DNA of 53,429 nt. It comes from Bifidobacteriaceae bacterium (GTDB lineage Bacteria; Actinomycetota; Actinomycetes; Actinomycetales; WQXJ01). The position numbers were made by a program, and so were the translations under genes. Every line of letters begins with the position of its first letter. Within the stretch, counting starts at the first letter, position 1. Positions 33,437 to 41,982 of this stretch are shown here, piece after piece. The notes below the pieces were generated by a model. It was given only the letters and a program-made list of their open reading frames with translations. It made no database searches and was not told the origin of the DNA. The DNA lies in assembly GCA_031272885.1 (NCBI GenBank), contig JAISSX010000053.1:1-53429 (forward strand). The letters run 5' to 3'.

Positions 33437-33868
33437 ATGCCTCCTAAGAAGAAGGTAGCCGGGCTGATCAAACTGCAGATCCAGGCCGGCCAGGCGAACC
33501 CCGCGCCGCCCATCGGCCCTGCCCTGGGTGCGCACGGCGTCAACATCATGGAGTTCTGCAAGGCCTACAACGCGGCCACCGAGTCGCAGCGTGGCAGCGT
33601 CATTCCGGTGGAGATCACGGTTTACGAAGACCGTTCCTTCACGTTCATCTTGAAGACCTCGCCGGCGGCGGAGTTGATCAAGAAGGCGGCCGGTTTGACC
33701 AAAGGCTCGGCCACTCCGCACACCGTCAAGGTTGGCACGCTGACCAAGGACCAGGTGCGGGAGATCGCCCAAGCCAAAATGCCTGACCTGAACGCCAATG
33801 ACATCGAGGCCGCGGCCCTCATCATCGCCGGCACCGCCCGCTCCATGGGCGTGACGGTGGTTGACTGA
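33437..33868 (+). CDS. rplK: 50S ribosomal protein L11
   Basis: The 143-residue L11 is a stalk-base protein that contacts 23S rRNA at the GTPase-associated centre. The N-terminal domain carries [20 protein letters not shown] with the Pro-rich segment, and the C-terminal domain has the RNA-binding region ending AGTARSMGV. It lies in the standard nusG-rplK-rplA order. The ATG at 33437 is preceded by TAAGGAAAAGG. Confidence 0.97.
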   Translation: MPPKKKVAGLIKLQIQAGQANPAPPIGPALGAHGVNIMEFCKAYNAATESQRGSVIPVEITVYEDRSFTFILKTSPAAELIKKAAGLTKGSATPHTVKVGTLTKDQVREIAQAKMPDLNANDIEAAALIIAGTARSMGVTVVD

Positions 33869-33955
33869 CCGCTCCAGCCTCACCCAACACAGATAAACCC
33901 CGTGGAGGGGCCACGCGCTGGCCCACACCACAACTGCTGAGTAAAGGACAAGCAG

Positions 33956-34675
33956 ATGACCAAGCGCTCTAAGGGCTACAAGAATGCAGCCCTCCTGGTG
34001 GACCGGGCTTCTTTCTATTCGCCCCTGGCGGCCGTACGGCTGGCCAAGAAGACCACCAGCACCAAGTTCGATGCCACCGTTGAGGTGGCCTTCCGTCTGG
34101 GCGTTGACCCCCGCAAGGCGGACCAGATGGTCCGCGGCACCGTCAACCTGCCCCACGGCACCGGCAAGACCGCCAGGGTCCTGGTCTTCGCCGTTGGCGA
34201 CAAGGCGGCCCAGGCCATCGAGGCCGGCGCCGACGAAGTGGGCGGCGACGAGTTGATCGAGAAGGTGGCCGGCGGCTACACCGATTTCGATGCCGCGGTG
34301 GCCACACCTGACCTGATGGGCAAGGTGGGCCGCCTGGGCCGGGTGTTGGGCCCGCGTGGCCTGATGCCCAACCCGAAGACCGGCACGGTCACGATGGACG
34401 TGGCCAAGGCCGTGGGCGACATCAAGGGCGGCAAGATCGAGTTCCGGGTTGACCGGCACGCCAACCTTCACATCATCATCGGCAAGGCTTCGTTCACCGA
34501 CCAGCAACTGGTTGAGAACTACGCCGCGGCCTTGGATGAGATCCTGCGTTTGAAGCCGGCCACCTCGAAGGGCCGCTACTTGCTGAAGGGCACCATGACC
34601 ACCACCATGGGCCCGGGCATCCCGCTGGACTTGACCAAGACTCGCAACCTGATGGCCGAGGACGACGCCGCCTGA
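33956..34675 (+). CDS. rplA: 50S ribosomal protein L1
   Basis: The 239-residue L1 forms the L1 stalk that moves the exiting tRNA, and it regulates its own operon in many bacteria. Signatures include [16 protein letters not shown] and [16 protein letters not shown]. The gene is followed by a strong hairpin, so unlike in many bacteria the operon ends here, before an inserted 6-kb block, rather than reading into rplJ. Confidence 0.97.
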   Translation: MTKRSKGYKNAALLVDRASFYSPLAAVRLAKKTTSTKFDATVEVAFRLGVDPRKADQMVRGTVNLPHGTGKTARVLVFAVGDKAAQAIEAGADEVGGDELIEKVAGGYTDFDAAVATPDLMGKVGRLGRVLGPRGLMPNPKTGTVTMDVAKAVGDIKGGKIEFRVDRHANLHIIIGKASFTDQQLVENYAAALDEILRLKPATSKGRYLLKGTMTTTMGPGIPLDLTKTRNLMAEDDAA

Positions 34676-34759
34676 CCTGGCGAAACTTCTTCCGCATAGG
34701 TATTTGGTCCCAGGCGCGTCTTGGGTCTAGAGTCAACCACCGAGAGCCCCCTCTCTCGT

Positions 34760-34787
34760 CTCCTGCCAAGGTCCCCCTTGGCAGGAG
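34760..34787 (+). terminator. Strong terminator hairpin after rplA
   Basis: CTCCTGCCAAG (34760-34770) pairs perfectly with CTTGGCAGGAG (34777-34787). A short GTTGTTG follows. It separates the ribosomal-protein operon from the CotH-kinase gene. Confidence 0.75.
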
Positions 34788-34851
34788 TTGTTGACTGTCA
34801 AACCCGGCACGCCTCAGTGCTGTCCGTGCCGCACATGGAAGAAGCCCCAGC

Positions 34852-37800
34852 ATGTTGGTTCCCCCCCTCCTTCGCCGCGCTCCCCGCCGGACCCGCTCAC
34901 GGGTCGCCTTGGCCACCGCCACCGCTGCCGCCCTGGCAGTAGGCGTCTTGGCCGGCCCCGTGGTTGGCGACCAGGTGGCTCAGGCCGATCCGCCCCCAAT
35001 GACCCAGACCGTCACCGTACGGCTGGCCACAGGCAACGACGATGCCATGGCCAACGCCACCTCGGTCAACCTGACCAGTTCGGGCGTCTACTTGAACGGC
35101 AAGTACGGCGCACTCAGCTACGACAACTACCTGCGGTTCACGGGCATCCACCTACCCACCGACGCCGTGGTGACGGACGCCCGGTTGGGCTTCACGGTGC
35201 GCGACATCGGCCCCAAGGCGTCCAACTTCGCCACCCGCATCGAAACCTCGGCGGCGGCCGCCTTTACGGCCACGCCGGCCTCGTTCACCTCCCGCACCTT
35301 CACCGACTTCTCGGTCGATTGGATTGGGGCGGCCACCGCCGCCGGCTTGGTGGTGTCTTCGGCCAACCTGTCCGCGTTAGTGCAGGCGGCCCTGGCGGCG
35401 CAGCCGGGCCGCACCGACTACGTGTTCAAGCTGACCGGGCTCACACCGGACAACGCCTTCGTCGCCCGGGCCTACAACGGCTACCCCACCTTCGCCCCCA
35501 CCTTGACCATCGAATACACCTCCGCCCACGGCCAGTTTGAGGCCACGGTGGCGGCGGCCGATGGCGACGCGGAGGAGTATGGCGTGGCCGGTGCGATAGC
35601 GCTCGAAGACTCGATGCAGATCGGTGGCTACTTCTCGGCCACCCTGGCGCCCGCCTACAAGGAATCGGCCGGCTTCCGGTTCGCCAACGTGCAACTGCCG
35701 GCCACGGCCGAAATTGATGACGCCTACATCGAGTTCACCACCTGGGAGGTCGGCCCGGCCGGGCGGGCCAGCAACATGGTGATTCGCTCCGAACTGGGCG
35801 ATGCCGCCCCCTACACGGCCGTGGCCTACGGCGTCACCTCGCGGCCATACGGCGATCAGACGGTGGAGTACACACAGCTCAGCTTCACCCGGACCTTGGA
35901 CAAGGTCCGTACCCCCAACCTGGCACGCCTGATCGACGAGAACCGCATCCTGGGTTGGCAGACCGGCCAGGGGATGGGCTTCATGGTGACCGGCACGGAC
36001 TTCATCGGTTCGGTCTACCCTGGCGGCAACGTCACCTACCGGGCCAAGCTGGTGATCGAATACCACGCCGGCAATGGCCCCAGCCTGGACGGCGCCACCA
36101 ACCTGGTGAAATACAGCGTCAGCCCGGGTGGCGGCTACTACAGCGCCCCGGTCAATGTGGCCATCACGGCCGATCAGCCCGGCGTGGTCACCTACACCAC
36201 CGACGGCACCGACCCCGGCCCCGGGGTGGGCCAAACGTACACGGGACCGGTCGCCATCGGCGCCGGGCGGACGCAACTGAAGATCTACGTGGCGGGCGGT
36301 ATCAAGGATTCCGGCGTCAAGACCTACAACTATCTGGTGGGTGACGTGGGTCAAGAGGTCACCCAGACCGAGACCTTCACTGTGGCCACCGTGAACGATG
36401 ACGCGATGGCCAACGCCACACAGGTCGATCTGGCCAACTCGGGGCTGCCGCTGCACTCGCAGTACACGGCGGCGGCCAGCTATGACTCCTACGTCCGCTT
36501 CACCGGGGTTGACCTGCCGGCCGATGCCGTGGTGACCGGCGCCCACTTGACCTTCACCCTGCGTGACACAGCCGCCAAGGCCGGGCAGATCGCGGTCTCA
36601 GGCGAACTGACCGAACGAGGCACCTACCAGTTGGCGCCCGGCAGCTTCAAGGGCCGCGACTACACGTCTGCCGTCACGCTGGACTACCCGGCAGCGGTGG
36701 CCGGCGCCACCTACAACACGGGCGACATCGGCGCCGTGGTGGCCGCCCAGTACGCTGCCAACCCGGCCCGTGAGGACTACGCCTTCAAGATCCACGGCCT
36801 GACGCCATCGAACCCGTTTACAGTGCGTAGCTTCTACTTCGGCGCCGCCTACGCGCCCAAGCTGGTGGTGGAGTTCTACTCCAACTACGGGCATTCCACT
36901 ACCGCCATCACGGCCGTCTCCGATGACGCCGAAGAGTTTGGCCCGGCCAAGGCCATTGAACTGGGCGGCGCCATCCAGATGGGCGGCTACTACGGCGCGG
37001 CCAACACGGAGGCGGTGCGGGACGTGACCGGCTTCCGCTTCCAATCGGTGCAGATCCCGGACAGTGCCACCCTGGTGCGGGCCTACATCCAGTTCACCAC
37101 CTACGCGGACGGCCCGGTGGGCAAGACCTCCAACCTGACCATCCGGTCCGAACTGGGCAACGCCGCCACCTACCCGGTGGTAGCGGGCGCCATCACCAAC
37201 CGCACCTATTCGATCGGGGCCGTACCCTGGCAAGTCAGCACCTTCAACCAGTCGCTTGCCAAGCTGCGTACCCCCGATCTGAAGGACCTGATCGACGAGG
37301 CCCGTCTGGCCGGTTGGACCAACGGCCAAGCCTTGGCCTTCAAGTTCGACGGCGATGGCTACATCGGTTCGGTTTACGCCGGCCCGGGCGTCTACGCCGC
37401 CACCTTGTACGTGGAATACCGCTTCGACGGCGGCGGCGTGTGGGACAACGTGATCACGGACCCGGCCCAGGTGAACGGCATCTACATCAACGAACTGTCC
37501 ACCTCGGGCACCAAGGCCAACGAGGATGACTGGTTGGAGCTGTACAACGCCTCCGACAGCTTCATCTGGCTGGGCCCCGGCATCCGGTTGTGGCGTGACG
37601 GCACCAAGAAGGGCGACACGTTCGACTTCACCGGCCTGCTGGTGCCGCCGCACGCCTACCGCATCCTGTACGCGGACGAGAAGACCAGCCAGGGCCCCGA
37701 CCACCTGAGTTTCGACTTCAAGAAGAGTGGCGAGGTCAACCTGACGGACATGAGTTCCGGTTCGGTGCGCGTCATCGACGCCTTCGCCTACGGGGAGCAG

Positions 37801-39717
37801 CTCTACCTTGAGACCCACGCCCGGGTGCCCGATGGCGGCCTGATCACCTTGATGGCCGAAGAGACCTACGGTTACTCCAACGACAAGGCGCCGCAGAAGT
37901 ACACCCTCAACTTCAGCCACGACCGCGGGGTGTATGACACCGGCTTCACGTTGACGTTGACCTCGGTGCCCGGCTCCACCATTCGGTACACCACCGACGG
38001 CTCCACGCCATCGGCCACCAAGGGCACCATCTACCTGGGGCCCATCACCGTCAACAAGTCGATGTCCGTCCGGGCCGTCGCCTACGACGCCCGGGGTACG
38101 TCCACGCCGCAGACCATGACCTACGTGCTGTTGGACAACCTGAAGAACGAAACCCAGGCGTCTTGGAGCCGTTGGACGCCCGTCAACAAGGCAACCATCG
38201 ACGATGCCGCCTACGCTCAGGCGTTGTCGCAGTTGCCGATCGTCTCGATCAACTCGGACGTGGTGGAGTTGTCGCATGCGATCGGCCAGGACTACGTGCA
38301 GGCCTACTTCGAGTACATGCCCGAGGTCGGTTCCGGCGAGGCCGACTTCGCCCAACCGATCGGCGTCAAGCGTTTCGGCCAGGCCTCGATTGCCCAGTAC
38401 AACAGCGGCATCGCGGTGCGCTTCAAGAAGGACTACGGGGCCGGCAAGGCCAAGTACGAGTTCTTCGATTCGTTTGCCGGCGAGCCCTACGCGCTGACCG
38501 GCGAATACAAGAAACTGGAACTGCATGAGGGCCAGGACGGCGCCCAGCCGGACGGCTGGTACGCCCCCGGCTACCTGCGCTACGACGAGATGATGACCCG
38601 CCTGCTGGCCAACCAGATGGGCATCTTCGATTCGCACACCCAGTATGTGCACTACTTCTACAACGGCCAGTACGCCGGCATCAAGACCATGCGGGAGGAC
38701 TACGGCCCGCAGACCTTCGAGCCGTACTTCGGAGTCGATTCGGATGACTACACCAAGGTCAGCTACCAGGACGACATCTGCTTCCAGATTGGTTGCGTCG
38801 AGACCGGCGATGGCGAGCAGTCGGTCATGCAGGCCGTGCACCGGGCCGCCAACTCGGGTAACTACCAGACCTTCCAGCAGTACGTCGATGTCGAGTCGCT
38901 GATCCGCAACATGATCCTGTTCCACTACATCGACTGCGAGAACGAGTGGAACGGCGTGGTGGAAAACTCGGTTGGTTCGGGCGGCATGAAGATGATGTTC
39001 AACATCAACGACTCCGATGGCGCCTTCTACAACCAGGGTTCGTCCCTTATCACCTACTCCAGCACCATGGACGGCGGTGGCGGCAACTACCGCTACAAGT
39101 GGGTCAACCCGGTGTCGATGGCAGGGCCGTACGGCATGTTCCGCACCTGGACGCGCTACGACACGGCTGACCTGAACGACGGCAACCTGGAGTTCAAGAC
39201 CAGGGTCAAGGACGACGTGCTGGAACTGATCGGCCCCGCCTCCGGTGACTTCCGGGGGGCCGCCGGTGCGCCGCTCAGCGTGGACAACGTGCAGGCGTTG
39301 CTGCTGGAGCAGCAGGCCACCCTGGAAGTGCCCTACCGGCTTGACGCCGCCTACATGGGTGCGCTCAACCAGTGGAGCATCTGGAAGAACTACAACCCCA
39401 AGGTGATCGCCATGGTGCCCGAGCGCACCAAGTACAACCTGGAGCAGTGGGCCAAGTACGGCCTGACCCACACGCTGCCGGCCGTGGTGGCGACTTCCGC
39501 TGGTGACAGTTCGGTGACCTTGAGCGTGGCCAACTCCAGCGCCGTCATCTACTACACGCTGGACGGGTCCGATCCGATGGGCGCCAACGGCGCCACCCCG
39601 GGCCAGTCCGGCGCCAATCCGGCGGCCCAGGCCTACACCACCGGCACGGTGCTGCCGGCCGGTGCCACCACGCGGGCCTTCACGCCCGGTAACTGGGGGC
39701 CGTTGAGCACCTTCTGA
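34852..39717 (+). CDS. Large secreted protein with CotH-kinase, lamin-tail and chitobiase-type domains
   Basis: The 1621-residue exported protein starts with an Arg-rich signal peptide (RRAPRRTRSRVALATA, then Ala-rich core, cleavage near AQA). A first pair of beta modules (about 50-410) and a chitobiase C-terminal-like domain (about 420-498) follow. A second pair of modules (about 505-860) repeats the first pattern (NDDAMANAT, then RFTG...LP.DAVVT). A lamin-tail domain (about 873-1013; YINELSTSG and LELYNASD) and another chitobiase-like domain (about 1016-1093) precede a CotH-kinase domain (about 1120-1440) with FHYIDCENEW and FNINDSDGAF. CotH relatives act on surface or coat proteins. Its site between rplA and rplJ is unusual. 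Confidence 0.85.
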   Translation: MLVPPLLRRAPRRTRSRVALATATAAALAVGVLAGPVVGDQVAQADPPPMTQTVTVRLATGNDDAMANATSVNLTSSGVYLNGKYGALSYDNYLRFTGIHLPTDAVVTDARLGFTVRDIGPKASNFATRIETSAAAAFTATPASFTSRTFTDFSVDWIGAATAAGLVVSSANLSALVQAALAAQPGRTDYVFKLTGLTPDNAFVARAYNGYPTFAPTLTIEYTSAHGQFEATVAAADGDAEEYGVAGAIALEDSMQIGGYFSATLAPAYKESAGFRFANVQLPATAEIDDAYIEFTTWEVGPAGRASNMVIRSELGDAAPYTAVAYGVTSRPYGDQTVEYTQLSFTRTLDKVRTPNLARLIDENRILGWQTGQGMGFMVTGTDFIGSVYPGGNVTYRAKLVIEYHAGNGPSLDGATNLVKYSVSPGGGYYSAPVNVAITADQPGVVTYTTDGTDPGPGVGQTYTGPVAIGAGRTQLKIYVAGGIKDSGVKTYNYLVGDVGQEVTQTETFTVATVNDDAMANATQVDLANSGLPLHSQYTAAASYDSYVRFTGVDLPADAVVTGAHLTFTLRDTAAKAGQIAVSGELTERGTYQLAPGSFKGRDYTSAVTLDYPAAVAGATYNTGDIGAVVAAQYAANPAREDYAFKIHGLTPSNPFTVRSFYFGAAYAPKLVVEFYSNYGHSTTAITAVSDDAEEFGPAKAIELGGAIQMGGYYGAANTEAVRDVTGFRFQSVQIPDSATLVRAYIQFTTYADGPVGKTSNLTIRSELGNAATYPVVAGAITNRTYSIGAVPWQVSTFNQSLAKLRTPDLKDLIDEARLAGWTNGQALAFKFDGDGYIGSVYAGPGVYAATLYVEYRFDGGGVWDNVITDPAQVNGIYINELSTSGTKANEDDWLELYNASDSFIWLGPGIRLWRDGTKKGDTFDFTGLLVPPHAYRILYADEKTSQGPDHLSFDFKKSGEVNLTDMSSGSVRVIDAFAYGEQLYLETHARVPDGGLITLMAEETYGYSNDKAPQKYTLNFSHDRGVYDTGFTLTLTSVPGSTIRYTTDGSTPSATKGTIYLGPITVNKSMSVRAVAYDARGTSTPQTMTYVLLDNLKNETQASWSRWTPVNKATIDDAAYAQALSQLPIVSINSDVVELSHAIGQDYVQAYFEYMPEVGSGEADFAQPIGVKRFGQASIAQYNSGIAVRFKKDYGAGKAKYEFFDSFAGEPYALTGEYKKLELHEGQDGAQPDGWYAPGYLRYDEMMTRLLANQMGIFDSHTQYVHYFYNGQYAGIKTMREDYGPQTFEPYFGVDSDDYTKVSYQDDICFQIGCVETGDGEQSVMQAVHRAANSGNYQTFQQYVDVESLIRNMILFHYIDCENEWNGVVENSVGSGGMKMMFNINDSDGAFYNQGSSLITYSSTMDGGGGNYRYKWVNPVSMAGPYGMFRTWTRYDTADLNDGNLEFKTRVKDDVLELIGPASGDFRGAAGAPLSVDNVQALLLEQQATLEVPYRLDAAYMGALNQWSIWKNYNPKVIAMVPERTKYNLEQWAKYGLTHTLPAVVATSAGDSSVTLSVANSSAVIYYTLDGSDPMGANGATPGQSGANPAAQAYTTGTVLPAGATTRAFTPGNWGPLSTF

Positions 39718-39732
39718 TACGGCAGGTTAGAC

Positions 39733-39768
39733 TTGGCCGGCCCGCGCAATTGGGCGCGGGCCGGCCAA
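39733..39768 (+). terminator. 15-bp perfect hairpin after the CotH-kinase gene
   Basis: TTGGCCGGCCCGCGC (39733-39747) pairs perfectly with GCGCGGGCCGGCCAA (39754-39768), 6-base loop. It starts 15 bases after the stop and has no T tract. Confidence 0.75.
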
Positions 39769-39792
39769 GCCAGCTCCGAAAGTGACCCCTCA

Positions 39793-40575
39793 GTGAACCC
39801 TCCGATGTATGTCTTCACCACCCCCTGGTGGTTGTTCCTGGCTGGGCTGTTGGGGCTGGGCGTGGTGCTGTACGCCATCGGGCGGCGTTTCGGCGAGGCG
39901 GACACCAGGCGACGTTTCCTGCTGTGGGTGGCGCTGGCCAACTGGTTGCTGTTCGCCGCCTACATGATCGGCCTGGCCACCACTGGCCGGTTCGCTTCCT
40001 ACATCGTGTGGGATATGCCGCTGCAGCTCTGTTCCCTGATCACCTATGGCCTGGTGATTGCCCTGGCCACGAAGTCGCGGCTGTCACAAGTGCTGCTCGA
40101 GTTCTGCTTCTACGCCGGTTCGCTGACCGGCTTCCTGGCCCTGTTCTCACCCGCCCAGGGCGTGGAGGGTGTGGGCGTGTTCTCGCCACTGACGTTTGGC
40201 TACTTCGGTTCACACGGCACCAACATGGTGATCAGCGTGCTGATTGCGGCCTTCGGGCTGTACCGGCCCACCAACCGTGGGGCGCTGCGAGCCATGGGCT
40301 CGCTGCTGGTATTGGCCGCCGCCATCATCGCCCTCAACCTGGCGGTGCGGGCCTTGGTGTTGCCGGAAGCTAACTACTTCTACCTGTTCGACCCGGAAGG
40401 CGCGGAGATTCTGCAGTTGCTGCACAACGCCATCGGGCTGCCGATTGTCTACCTAGTGCCGCTGCTGCCCTTCGCCCTGGGCTGCTTCTGCCTACAGGCC
40501 GCCATGTTCCGCGGCGGCGTGCGCCTGTCCCGGCTGTGGGGCGGCGACCCGTGGCACACCCCTGCCGCGGCGTGA
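39793..40575 (+). CDS. YwaF-like (TIGR02206 type) integral membrane protein
   Basis: The 260-residue protein has about seven membrane helices and the family pattern of an early DMPLQLCSL segment, then SPLTFGYFGSHGTNM and an ELNYFYLFDPEGAE-like segment (here EANYFYLFDPEG) before the last helices. The family is conserved but has no established activity. The GTG at 39793 or the ATG at 39805 may be the start; the upstream part of the open frame overlaps the terminator hairpin and is excluded. It is followed directly by the L10 leader region and probably has no regulatory link to it. Confidence 0.7.
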   Translation: MNPPMYVFTTPWWLFLAGLLGLGVVLYAIGRRFGEADTRRRFLLWVALANWLLFAAYMIGLATTGRFASYIVWDMPLQLCSLITYGLVIALATKSRLSQVLLEFCFYAGSLTGFLALFSPAQGVEGVGVFSPLTFGYFGSHGTNMVISVLIAAFGLYRPTNRGALRAMGSLLVLAAAIIALNLAVRALVLPEANYFYLFDPEGAEILQLLHNAIGLPIVYLVPLLPFALGCFCLQAAMFRGGVRLSRLWGGDPWHTPAAA

Positions 40576-40589
40576 GGTAAACTGGTCGG

Positions 40590-40740
40590 CGCCCAAGACC
40601 GCCGGTCTTCTGAAATCCCTCGGGATGAAGAACGAAGTGGCTCCATGCGAGCAGGCCAGCGCAGGTAACGAAGCGACATCGGGCGCGGGATGAATCCCGC
40701 GCGGCCCGTCAGCCCCGTGCCCTGCGCCGGGGCTGTTTTC
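40590..40740 (+). ncRNA. Ribosomal protein L10 leader (rplJL autoregulation)
   Basis: The region contains the short conserved elements expected in this leader (GAACGAAG near 40630 and GTAACGAAG near 40666). A 9-bp stem GCGCGGGAT/ATCCCGCGC (40683-40702) follows, then a terminator-like AGCCCC/GGGGCT hairpin with GTTTT (40711-40739). L10 bound with L7/L12 is known to repress its own synthesis through such leaders. The identity is from pattern and position before rplJ; a covariance search was not run. Confidence 0.65.
40711..40739 (+). terminator. Attenuator hairpin in the L10 leader
   Basis: AGCCCC (40711-40716) pairs with GGGGCT (40729-40734) and is followed by GTTTT. It lies 73 bases before rplJ and would end transcripts unless read through. 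Confidence 0.6.
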
Positions 40741-40811
40741 ATGGGGGCATTGGGGCTCCCTTTCACGGGAGCCGGGCCGGCGGCACTGACCAACAACTAT
40801 CAAGGAGTGCC

Positions 40812-41333
40812 ATGGCGAGGCCGGACAAGGCCGCCGCGGTCCAGGAGATCACGCAGCAGTTTGCTGACTCCAGCGCGGCGGTGCTAACGGAGTACCGCGG
40901 GCTCACGGTGGCGCAGCTCAAGGCGCTGCGCACCGCGCTGCGCGGTCATGCCACCTACGCCGTGGTGAAGAACACGCTGACCAAGATCGCCGTCCGCGAG
41001 GCCGGGATCGAAGGCTTGGAGTCCGCCCTGCAGGGGCCCACCGCCATCGCCTTCGTCCAAGGTGACCCCGTGGAGGTGGCCAAGGCGCTGCGTGACTTTG
41101 CCAAGGCGAATCACGCCCTGGTGGTGAAGGGCGGCGTGCTGGAAGGCCGCGCCCTGTCCGCCGCAGACGTGACCAAGCTCGCGGATCTGGATTCCCGCGA
41201 GGTGACACTGGCCAAACTGGCCGGTGCCGTCAAGGCGTCGCTGTACCAGGCGGCGTACCTGTTCACCGCGCCCGCCTCCAAGGCGGTGCGGACCATCGAC
41301 GCCCTGCGCGAAAAGCAGGAGTCAGCGGCCTGA
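40812..41333 (+). CDS. rplJ: 50S ribosomal protein L10
   Basis: The 173-residue L10 anchors the L7/L12 stalk to the ribosome. The N-terminal domain contains [23 protein letters not shown] and [15 protein letters not shown], and a C-terminal helix binds L7/L12 dimers. The ATG at 40812 follows AAGGAGTGCC. It is co-transcribed with rplL after 60 bases and preceded by the L10 leader. Confidence 0.97.
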   Translation: MARPDKAAAVQEITQQFADSSAAVLTEYRGLTVAQLKALRTALRGHATYAVVKNTLTKIAVREAGIEGLESALQGPTAIAFVQGDPVEVAKALRDFAKANHALVVKGGVLEGRALSAADVTKLADLDSREVTLAKLAGAVKASLYQAAYLFTAPASKAVRTIDALREKQESAA

Positions 41334-41393
41334 TCGGCCGAAACCCCAAACCCAAGGCCGATCAACGGCTAAGACATAGAAAGGTTGCCTGGC

Positions 41394-41786
41394 ATGGCCA
41401 AGCTGAGCATTGACGAACTGATCGAGCAGTTCAAGGAACTGAGCCTGATCGAACTGTCCGAATTCGTGAAGAAGTTCGAAGAGGTCTTCGAAGTGACCGC
41501 CGCTGCCCCGGCCGCGGTGGCCGTGGCTGCCCCCGCCGCCGGCGGTGGCGCGGCAGAGGAAGAGGCCGAAGAGCAGACCGAGTTCGACGTTATCCTCGAA
41601 TCCTTCGGCGACAAGAAGATCCAGGTCATCAAGGAGGTGCGCGCCCTGACCTCGCTGGGTCTGGGTGAGGCCAAGGCCCTGGTGGAAGAGGCTCCCAAGC
41701 CCGTCCTGGAGAAGGTCAACAAGGAAACCGCCCAGAAGGCGAAGGAAGCCCTGGAGGGCGCCGGCGCCACCGTCACCCTCAAGTGA
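41394..41786 (+). CDS. rplL: 50S ribosomal protein L7/L12
   Basis: The 130-residue stalk protein has an N-terminal dimerisation helix ([16 protein letters not shown]), an Ala/Pro/Gly-rich hinge (about 38-58) and a conserved C-terminal domain ([20 protein letters not shown], ending ATVTLK). The ATG at 41394 is chosen over an in-frame ATG 9 bases upstream by family length and by AAAGGTTG spacing. It recruits translation factors. Confidence 0.97.
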   Translation: MAKLSIDELIEQFKELSLIELSEFVKKFEEVFEVTAAAPAAVAVAAPAAGGGAAEEEAEEQTEFDVILESFGDKKIQVIKEVRALTSLGLGEAKALVEEAPKPVLEKVNKETAQKAKEALEGAGATVTLK

Positions 41787-41830
41787 CGTTCTGCCGGGGG
41801 GCTTGACCTCCCGGGGCGTAGAAGTACCGA

Positions 41831-41883
41831 CGATGCCGCTCCCGGCACCTGGGGTTATTCCCCGGGCTGCCGGGGCGGCATCG
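41831..41883 (+). terminator. Very strong terminator after rplJL
   Basis: CGATGCCGC (41831-41839) pairs with GCGGCATCG (41875-41883). One bulged base follows, then CCCGGC (41841-41846) with GCCGGG (41869-41874), and a further GGGG/CCCC inside. The downstream bases TGCTATTTCT are moderately T-rich. The position 45 bases after rplL fits. Confidence 0.85.
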
Positions 41884-41940
41884 TGCTATTTCTACCTAGG
41901 GTGTGGCGCCAGGGGGATGGTGCTGGGACATGACTGTGCG

Positions 41941-41946
41941 TACGCT
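41941..41946 (+). promoter_or_regulatory. -10-like box before the Ig-like protein gene
   Basis: TACGCT lies 36 bases upstream of the ATG at 41983. The -35 region is unclear. This gene would then have its own promoter, separate from rplJL. Confidence 0.35.
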
Positions 41947-41982
41947 GAGAGCGAGTTCACCCCAGGCGAAACGAGAAGCCCC

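Noticed and set aside
36598-39471. Antisense open frame over the CotH-kinase gene (about 957 codons)
   Set aside because: The plus-strand frame has a signal peptide and recognisable domains; the antisense frame has none.
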